Assembly: GCA_928212115.1 (NCBI GenBank)
Contig: CAKMRJ010000001.1
Coordinates: 176,020,638 to 176,084,637 of the forward strand
DNA: 64,000 nt
Direction of reading: 5' to 3'
Source of the DNA: Lactuca virosa
Taxonomy: Eukaryota; Streptophyta; Magnoliopsida; Asterales; Asteraceae
Below are positions 57,578 through 64,000 of this stretch, in pieces (the first letter of the stretch is position 1; each line of letters opens with the position of its first letter). The notes under the pieces are model-generated. The model searched no databases and had not been told where the DNA came from. It saw only the letters and a program-made list of their open reading frames with translations. The position numbers and the translations under genes are program-made.

Positions 57578-57772
57578 GCTCCTCTAAATGAAGTGTTTGG
57601 CCTGAATACAATACGATAAACTTAAGTTAAGTCATCCCTAAACCCAAACCTTGAATGTACTAGACTTAGAACACTCAAACAGACCCTGAACAATGCTAAA
57701 AGATAGCAGAAACGAGTCTGACTGTGATTGAATTTGAAAGACTGTACATGATAGAAATGTCGGGTTGTCACA

Positions 57773-58929
57773 CCGTTTATGTGGAGCAACCACCTGGCTT
57801 TATAAATGAAAAATATCCCAACCATTGTTATATTCTTGACAAAGCGGTTTACGTTCTAAAGCAAGCTCCAAGAGCCTGGTATGAAACACTAACTTGTTTT
57901 CTTAAAATGTCCAAATTCAAGCAAGGTTCGGTTGACCCAACCTTCTTTCGGAAGAAAGAGGGTGACCACTTGATGATCGTACCAATTTATGTTGATGACA
58001 TCATCTTCGGATCTACTAATCCCAGCCTAACAGCTGAGTTCTGAAAACTGATGGAAACTAAATTTGAGATGAGCTCAATGGGTCCAATTAACTTTTTTCT
58101 TGGATTAATCATTAGACAGGGACCGAAAGGAATTTTCATCAATCAGGAGGCTTACACGAAAACTCTACTCGCTAAATTTAGAAGGCTGGGAGACTCAAAG
58201 ATGAAGGTTCCAATGGCATTTGGAGCGAAACTAACTCCTTCGTTGGATAAACCAGCTGCTGATATGACCCTTTATCGTCAGATGATTGGTTCACTCATGT
58301 ATCTAACAGCTAGTAGACCAGATATTATGTTTTCAGTTTGTTATTGTGCTAGGTTCCAAGGCAACCCACGCGAACCACATATAGTGGCTGTCAAGAATAT
58401 CTTCCGGTATCTAAAACAAACGCCATCTCTTGGAATTTGGTATCCTGCGAACTCAGGATTCTTCGTACGAGCATTTTCAGATGCTGATTTAGGCGGTTGC
58501 GGTTTAGATAGAAAAAGCACAACTGTTGGATGCCAATTTCTCGATGGCAAGCTGGTAAGTTGGCAATCAAAGAAAAAAACATGCATTTCGTTGTCAACAG
58601 CTGAGTATGAATATATAGCTGCAACTTCGTGCACATCTCAAGTCATTTGGATTCAAAGCGAACTTCGCGACTATGGTTTGAATATGAAAAGAATTCCTCT
58701 CTATTGTGACTTCGAAAGTGCCATTCGCATATGTCACAACCCAGTGCAACACTCAAAGATGAAACACATATCAATGAGGTATCACTTTATCAAGGATCAT
58801 GTGGAAGATGGCAATGTCGAGATTCATTTCGTAAGATCCGCTGATCAATTGGCTGACATATTCACCAAGGCCCTTCGTGAAACAACATTTAACAGAATCC
58901 TTCAAGGGCTGGGAAATGATGGAAGCTGA
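57773..58929 (+). pseudogene. Copia 3 RT and RNase H
   Basis: It reads YVEQPPGFINEKYPN, KQAPRAWYETL, the catalytic YVDDIIFGST, then a TGA at 58042-58044 (Cys codon in the family) and KLMETKFEMSSMG. RNase H follows: FSDADLGGCGLDRKST, STAEYEYIAA, RICHNPVQHSKMKHI and SADQLADIFTKAL, ending GNDGS at 58929. A single nonsense change is the only lesion in the retained part, so this copy decayed less than Copia 1. The first part of RT was removed at the LTR B2 junction. Confidence 0.9.
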
Positions 58930-60555
58930 TTCAGTACCAAAACCACTATCACATTCATAAAATCTTCACTGCGAATCGGTGCGAGCGTTCGCAGGCTTTC
59001 GCAGTCAACTGTTCATTAACGGTCTATTTTATCGATGCGAATCAATGCGAACGTTCACAATAGTTCGCAGGGCACTGTTCATTCGTGGTTTGGTATTTCA
59101 TATATCCCTTTGTACATTTTGTATATCATTGCTTATCTTTATTTTCAAATTGCTTATATTTTCTTTATTTTTATTTTTAACTTAATTTATTTTTTTAATT
59201 TTTATTTATTTTCATTTTATTTTCAGAAAATCTCCTTTTAACTTGTGTTAATTTTCTCAAAATCACAAAAATATTTTTACTTTGTGTTAATTTTCTTTGC
59301 ACACCAAGATCATAAACGAAGATGTTCACAAGATCTATCTACTCGTGTGATGGGGCATGTATAAATCTTGTTACTTATGAATTAGCTAAGTGTCCCTAGA
59401 AGCATGCTGCTGCATATTGACCTAAGCCTCAACGACTCGACTGTGAAGCCTTACTGAGTTGATACCACCAATCAATTCTTCCCAATCAGGCTGCGAATTC
59501 ACATTAGTCATGAGCTACCTTACTCTTTTCACATTAATTTAAGAGTTATCTGCATGGTCACATTCGCATTGCAGAGGTACTTTCGCTCTCTTGTAACCAT
59601 CTACTCTCTTCTCCATCACTTTTGCATCCATTATTGTAACCCTTGAGACTCTTAGAAATTACCACTGAGGTTTATGGTTATACAAACATCTGTGTTAATG
59701 ATCTTAGTTTCGTTCTACCACGAACTGAGTGAAACCCAAAATTCAACACCTTAAATGAATTGACGGTGAACAATCAAACGTTCTAGTTTTCACCCAAGTA
59801 TTAACGAAACCACTTTCGTGGGAGGTACCATGAAATCTTTTTTTAACTTTCGAGCGATCTTTATGAAATTGTCTAACACCAAAAAGTTTCTACCCAAAAG
59901 ATCCAGTTTATCTTTTTGTGAGATTTCAATATTGTTCCAAGTCACTGAAAATAAATTCCAAACCTACTCGTTCAACTGACTTCACTGGTCACACGAGTAC
60001 CTTTTCCAACTTTTGCACTTATGTCAAGTTCGTAGTTTGGTTGAAGGATGAACCACCTTTATAAGCCTTATTCAAAAGATGCCTTTCAGTGTTTCTCATC
60101 AAACATCTGATCGTATTCAACAGGAAACCACACAGACACTTCTTAGTCTCTCTTGACTATGAAGAAAGAGATCTTTGCCTGGGATCAATAGTTTTATGTC
60201 TCCTGTAAGACATCACAACATCCCACAGATAAACTTTGTTTTATTTCTTTTTCTTTGTCACTCTTGCACGAAGATCCTAGTGATTTTCAAAAGTCTGGTT
60301 CCTGGTTACAATTAGCTTTCAGGTTCGCAGTTGTATGTATTCAACGTAATTTCCTTACTGCGAAAGAAGATGCGCTGACGCGGCGAATTTTAAAAAAAGA
60401 TAAGCATTCAAACGGACGCGTGCAAAGTTGAACGGACAGCTATTCATACGCCGCGTGACGCATGCCTCTGACTTATCACAGCTGTCAAATCATGCTTTTT
60501 CAGGCGACGATTCAGTATTCGAGATACTCTCTCTCCGACGTTCTCTCACCAAATC
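58930..60555 (+). other. Copia 3 spacer between pol and extra ORF
   Basis: About 1.6 kb without a gene. Two related ~60-bp copies at 58974-59085 end in ACTGTTCATT. The block 59390-59590 contains GTCCCTAGAAGCATGCTG, TTCTTCCCAAT, TTCACATTAGTC and GAGCTACCT, shared with the Copia 1 spacer in the same order. Small reading frames near 59000-59240 are AT-rich noise. Confidence 0.6.
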
Positions 60556-60566
60556 ACATCGTATAA
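60376..60566 (+). promoter_or_regulatory. Putative internal promoter for the Copia 3 extra ORF
   Basis: TGACG motifs at 60376-60380 and 60456-60460, and TATAAAA at about 60561-60567, about 110 bp before the ATG at 60673. The 3131-3300 region of Copia 1 has the same set in the same order. Confidence 0.45.
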
Positions 60567-60672
60567 AAAGGTTTTGACGGTTCCTTATTTCATTACCACT
60601 CTTAAAATCTCTCATCGATTTCTGGCGATTACAAAGCTCCCCACTGTTCATCTTCTTGTTCAAGCTTCATCA

Positions 60673-63230
60673 ATGGCGGCTTCATCTGAGAATATGTCTG
60701 TTCAAGATCAAACTGCTCATTCAACTCTTCTGGCAGTTAAGCAACATCAAAACCTCATCATCGATCTGGATCCGGTTAGATATGATCCCTTCCTATTGCC
60801 TCTTATTGAGTGCTATAAGTACTCTCCTCTTACCATTGCTTTGACTCAAGTTGAGAATGTTCCTCTCTCGATTCTCTCTAAAGCATACACTACAACCAAC
60901 TATGTCAAGGAAGAGCAACAGATTTATTTCTACATCCATAATCACACAACCTCGATTTTCAAGACCCGTTTCTGCAATCTGTTAGGGCTCCCACAATCCG
61001 AAAACATGATCAACCCAGAAACCATCCCCAACGCAGCCATCTTGGAAATGTTTTATCAAATGGGGTGCAAGGAATCTCTCACTGTTGTATCCAAGTTCAA
61101 GAAACCCAATCTTCCACCTACATGGAACGCTCTTTTCACCATCTTGTTCTAAGCTTTTCTGAAATGCTCACTAGCAACGACTGTGCGAGCAAACTCTTCA
61201 TGGGTCTGATGTATGGCCTATATACCGATGAAAATGTTGACTATGGTTCTATCCTCTGAGCTCAATTTATCCAGAGCACTCACTCTGTTACTCGTCATAG
61301 TGAGATCTCATGTGCGAGATTTTGGTCCATTGTTGTTAATAGGGCAATTCAACATCTCAAAATTATAGTGATGACTGATGCACTGATGGCTTCCATTGCG
61401 ACACTCCATACTACAGGTATCATTATGGCGGATAGGTCAAAGTTTTCTTTCATTGGCTCGATTCCGGAAGCGATGTTTCGTGATGTTCCTCCCTCCAGTA
61501 AAATTCTAGAAGGTTATCGCACTATTACTCCTTCAGGACCTCGTCCTTTAACTGATGAATTTCAAGAGATTTTGGCTGAGGCAGATAAAGCCAAGAAAGG
61601 GGGCAGAGGGTCAAAGAAAGCTACCAAGAAAGACTCTGCGAAAGAAGGAACTTCTGAGGCTGTGAAACCTCCAACTAAAAAGCGAAATACTCATTCTACC
61701 TCTACTGCTGCACCAAAGCGAAGGAAGCAACCCGCTAGAAGGCAAAAATCTCCCACTCCTACTCCATCTCAGAGTGAAGGAGAAGATTATGATTCTAAAA
61801 TTGAGTCAGAGATTCGCATTGAGGAGAATCCCCCTGTTCGTACTGAAGAAGATGCGCCCATTCACACTGAAGAACAAGAACACGTTCACAATGCGGAAGA
61901 AGAACAAGTTCACACCGCATCACCTGTTCGCACTGAGGCCTCGTCTCCGAATCGTGAGATAACTCCACCACTTAATGATTTTGTTCCTTCTCCACCTTCC
62001 TCACTAAAAAGGACTACTTCTATACCAATCACCATTGAACCTCTTCCACCACCAGTATCGTCTCAACCACCCATAACTATTCCAGTATCAATCCCTGTTT
62101 TCACAGATTCCACTGTTCTGCCTCAAACCTCTACTTCACCTGTAAGTTCAGTCAATGTATCTGATACGGGGGCTAACACTTCAGGTTTTTCAACCCATGT
62201 TACACCACCTATCTCTCCCATTCGCACAGATGACCCGGATATGATTTTCGGATATGATGAAGATGATGATTTGGAAGGATTCACTTACAGTCCTTTTCAA
62301 ATAAGGATTGACAGTGAAGATGATGTCTCTACTACGAAAGGGGAACACAAATCTCTTCATGAGAAGATTGACCAGCTGCTTCTCGCATCCAATCTTTCCA
62401 CTTCCGAGGCTTTCTCCAAAGCCGCGGTTGAGTCAATTCTTGAGCGAGTCACAAAGGAACATACTGCTAACACTTCCACTTTGTCCAAGGCAGTTTCTGA
62501 CTCTGCTGATGTCTGCAAGGCTATGACCGAAAAAGTCAATAAACTAATTGTTGACACAAGGGAATTCATGGAAGACTACAAGGACACCTACAACGCAACC
62601 ACCACAACTACGAGAAAGGCTATTCAGAATGTTGGTACCATGTTCCAAGCAGAAAAGACGAACTTTTCTGAACTTCGCAAGGTGTTCCAGTCTGATCATG
62701 AAGCATTCTAGTCTTCTATCACTGCGAAAATCACAAAGCTTCAAGAGGTTCTGGCGACAGAGAACAAGATCATGGATGCTCTCACAGTCAAGGAGGAAAA
62801 GTGTAAAGTGTTGGAAACCAAGCTTCACTACAATAAAAAGGAGGTCGATGATTTGCTAGAAGAGAAAGCAGTCATGAGAAGTTGTATCTCTAACGTTAAT
62901 GGACTGCTTTCTGATATCATTGAGACCCGTGATCCTATGATCTCCATCATAGTAAGGAAGCATTTGGCTGAAAAGCTAAGACCGGTGTTCGCTATGTTAC
63001 ACCGTTTGGAGGGTGTTTCAACGCCGATGTCTTTTCCGATACAAGGGGGATAAGGTAGCTCCAAAGTTCAAACGGATGAAAACCCCAAAGATTCAACTAA
63101 ACCTCCTATCATCAAGCAAGAACCAAAGAACAAAGAAAAGTTATTCAACGATGAACCCATTATTGATGATAGTGATGAAGAAGAGCCTGATGAAGCTGAG
63201 CTCAAAAGGCGGAAGGCTTGCGAGGCATAG
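60673..63230 (+). pseudogene. Extra (env-position) ORF of Copia 3, N-terminal and middle part
   Basis: I chose the ATG at 60673 (MAASSENMSVQ) because it lines up with MATSVHV of Copia 1; the frame upstream has no ATG. The conserved N-terminal domain runs to about 61530, broken by a frameshift near 61150 and a TGA near 61258, and contains ISCARFWS and IPEAMFRDV. Basic clusters follow (KKGGRGSKKATKK, PTKKRN, PKRRKQPARRQK), which look like nuclear localisation signals, then a Glu/His/Thr and Pro-rich region with repeats of the type VRTEEDAPIHTEE. A helical region (about 62340-62950) has heptad character. In-frame stops are TAG at 62709 and TAA at 63051; after the latter the frame continues acidic (DDSDEEEPDEAELKRRK) to TAG at 63228. 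No signal peptide or membrane helix is evident. Confidence 0.7.
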
Positions 63231-63257
63231 ATAGACGAAAATGCCCACATTTTTGAA

Positions 63258-64000
63258 AGAGGCAGAGGAGAAAGAAAGAGCTGAAAAGGAAGCTCAAGCT
63301 ACTCTTAAAAGCAAAATGTTATTATTTCCTAAGTGGACCCTGAAGCGCATTCAAAACCAAGCCGTGGATATGCCAAGCCAATATTGGTTGGATCCAATTG
63401 CTTCCTTTGATGCCCAAAATACACAGGATTCGCAAATAGACCTTCCTATCACACCAAAGGCGTTCAGGTTTCGTGCCTTTGTAAAGGTTGCTAATGTACC
63501 TTTCTCAGACAGCAGTGCGGATCAACTGCTGTTTGCCTTCTACTTGAAGCACATGAAGCCCCAGTTCGAGACTTGGAGTGCGAGCAAGATTGTTGCTGTG
63601 AAGGTTACTGGGCCAATCGAGACCGAAAGCTTCCCTAATGCGAAGTTTAAAGTTGTGAGAAGATCTGCATATCAAGCCTGCGAATTCACTCTCGTAGATC
63701 TGCCTTGCTTGAACCCCCATGACTGGATGATGATATTCAATATTTTGTTGCGAGAAAAGGAGAAGTACGAACCTGTGTTTTCCCATCTTCAACTTTTGAT
63801 CAGGTATTACATTCAGGAAGTGGGAATGATGGATGTGGAAATTGCCACTGTTTTAAGGCAAAAACCAAGTGCTGTTCCAAAAGAAGCTCCGAAAGATTTC
63901 CAGAAGCTCAAGCCAGGAAATATTTACAAGGAAGGATGGTTTGTGGTATACACGTCTAGAGGTCGTCCAGGAGCAGATCGTCGCAAGTTAATCTTTCATC
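63258..64000 (+). pseudogene. Extra ORF of Copia 3, C-terminal domain, open at window edge
   Basis: One base is shifted near 63258. After it, a frame without stops runs to the last base: AEEKERAEKEAQATLKSK, then LFPKWTLKRIQNQAVDMPSQ, SQIDLPITPKAFRFRAF, LDPIASFDAQ and CLNPHDWMMIFNILL. The nearest ATG in frame is at 63241. Its start matches Copia 1 at 1-200 on the minus strand (SQLDFPIN). The domain is mixed alpha/beta in composition with no family I recognise. Confidence 0.65.

Larger units (their letters stand above)
55108..57772 (-). repeat. Gypsy LTR B2, truncated at its primer-site end
   Basis: It matches LTR B1 from about position 51467 on but lacks roughly the first 70 bp. It contains a long TA tract, fold-back element f, a C-run near 56670 and ACGGCCGT palindromes in altered form. 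It ends GGGTTGTCACA at 57772 against Copia 3 pol. Confidence 0.85.
57773..64000 (+). mobile_element. Copia element 3, SIRE-type, 3' half
   Basis: RT/RNase H from YVEQPPGF (57776) to 58929, a spacer, then a long extra ORF to the right edge. It is the same gene order as Copia 1 on the opposite strand. The left side is cut by LTR B2 inside RT; the matching 5' half is not found in the window. No 3' LTR is reached. Confidence 0.85.

Noticed and set aside
57724..57772. ATG at 57724 as the start of a pol protein
   Set aside because: It lies in LTR B2, and the frame enters Copia RT by chance across the junction.
59000..59241. Two overlapping hydrophobic ORFs after Copia 3 pol, possibly a membrane protein
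   Set aside because: AT-rich low-complexity sequence giving Phe/Leu/Ile by composition. Not present in the equivalent Copia 1 spacer.

Overview
This is a 64-kb stretch of nuclear plant DNA made almost entirely of nested and broken transposable elements. I see no host gene with an intact reading frame, and no rRNA, tRNA gene or CRISPR array. Signs of a plant genome are Ty1/Copia and chromovirus-type Ty3/Gypsy polyproteins, initiator-Met tRNA primer sites (TGGTATCAGAGC), a CACTA transposon with CACTACTAGAA ends, telobox motifs, and captured plant kinase exons with GT/AG introns. The repeat style resembles Asteraceae such as lettuce; that is an impression from memory, not a proof.

Layout. (1) 1-12411, minus strand: a degenerate SIRE-type Copia element with 5' LTR, gag with a long coiled-coil extension, protease, integrase, RT/RNase H, a ~1.8-kb non-coding spacer and a large extra ORF running off the left edge. 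(2) 12412-29030, plus strand: Gypsy 'A'. A 3' internal end with polypurine tract, a complete 3.3-kb LTR, a primer site, a broken gag, and a 5'-truncated second LTR. Its gag is split by an 8-kb Angela/Tork-like Copia (18144-26088) with 858-bp LTRs and a perfect 5-bp target duplication. (3) 29031-39389, minus strand: a uORF fragment, then Gypsy 'C' (29427-36586) with uORF, gag, protease, RT, RNase H and part of integrase, then gag and uORF of Gypsy 'B1'. (4) 39390-51358: a CACTA element with a 3-bp target duplication, inserted in the Gypsy B1 leader. It carries captured exons of a STE20-like kinase and of a phototropin-like AGC kinase, and was itself hit by an 8.0-kb LTR element without gag or pol (LARD-like, 42985-51005) with 1759-bp LTRs and a TTGAA duplication. 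(5) 51362-57772, minus strand: primer site and 5' LTR of Gypsy B1, a gag/uORF remnant, and a second related LTR. (6) 57773-64000, plus strand: the 3' half of another SIRE-type Copia, with RT/RNase H, spacer and the same extra ORF, open to the right edge.

Three patterns stand out. First, both SIRE-type elements carry a homologous extra gene after pol, each preceded by TGACG motifs and a TATA box about 90-115 bp before the ATG, which suggests an internal promoter. Second, the Gypsy elements carry a conserved coiled-coil ORF ahead of gag. Third, the Gypsy LTRs and leaders contain recurrent fold-back elements with a conserved loop and changing but self-complementary arms, plus ACGGCCGT-centred palindromes that keep their symmetry through paired changes.

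Insertion order is clear where target duplications exist: LARD into CACTA, CACTA into the Gypsy B1 leader, and Copia 2 into Gypsy A gag. Elsewhere pieces abut without duplications, so deletions or recombination must have occurred.
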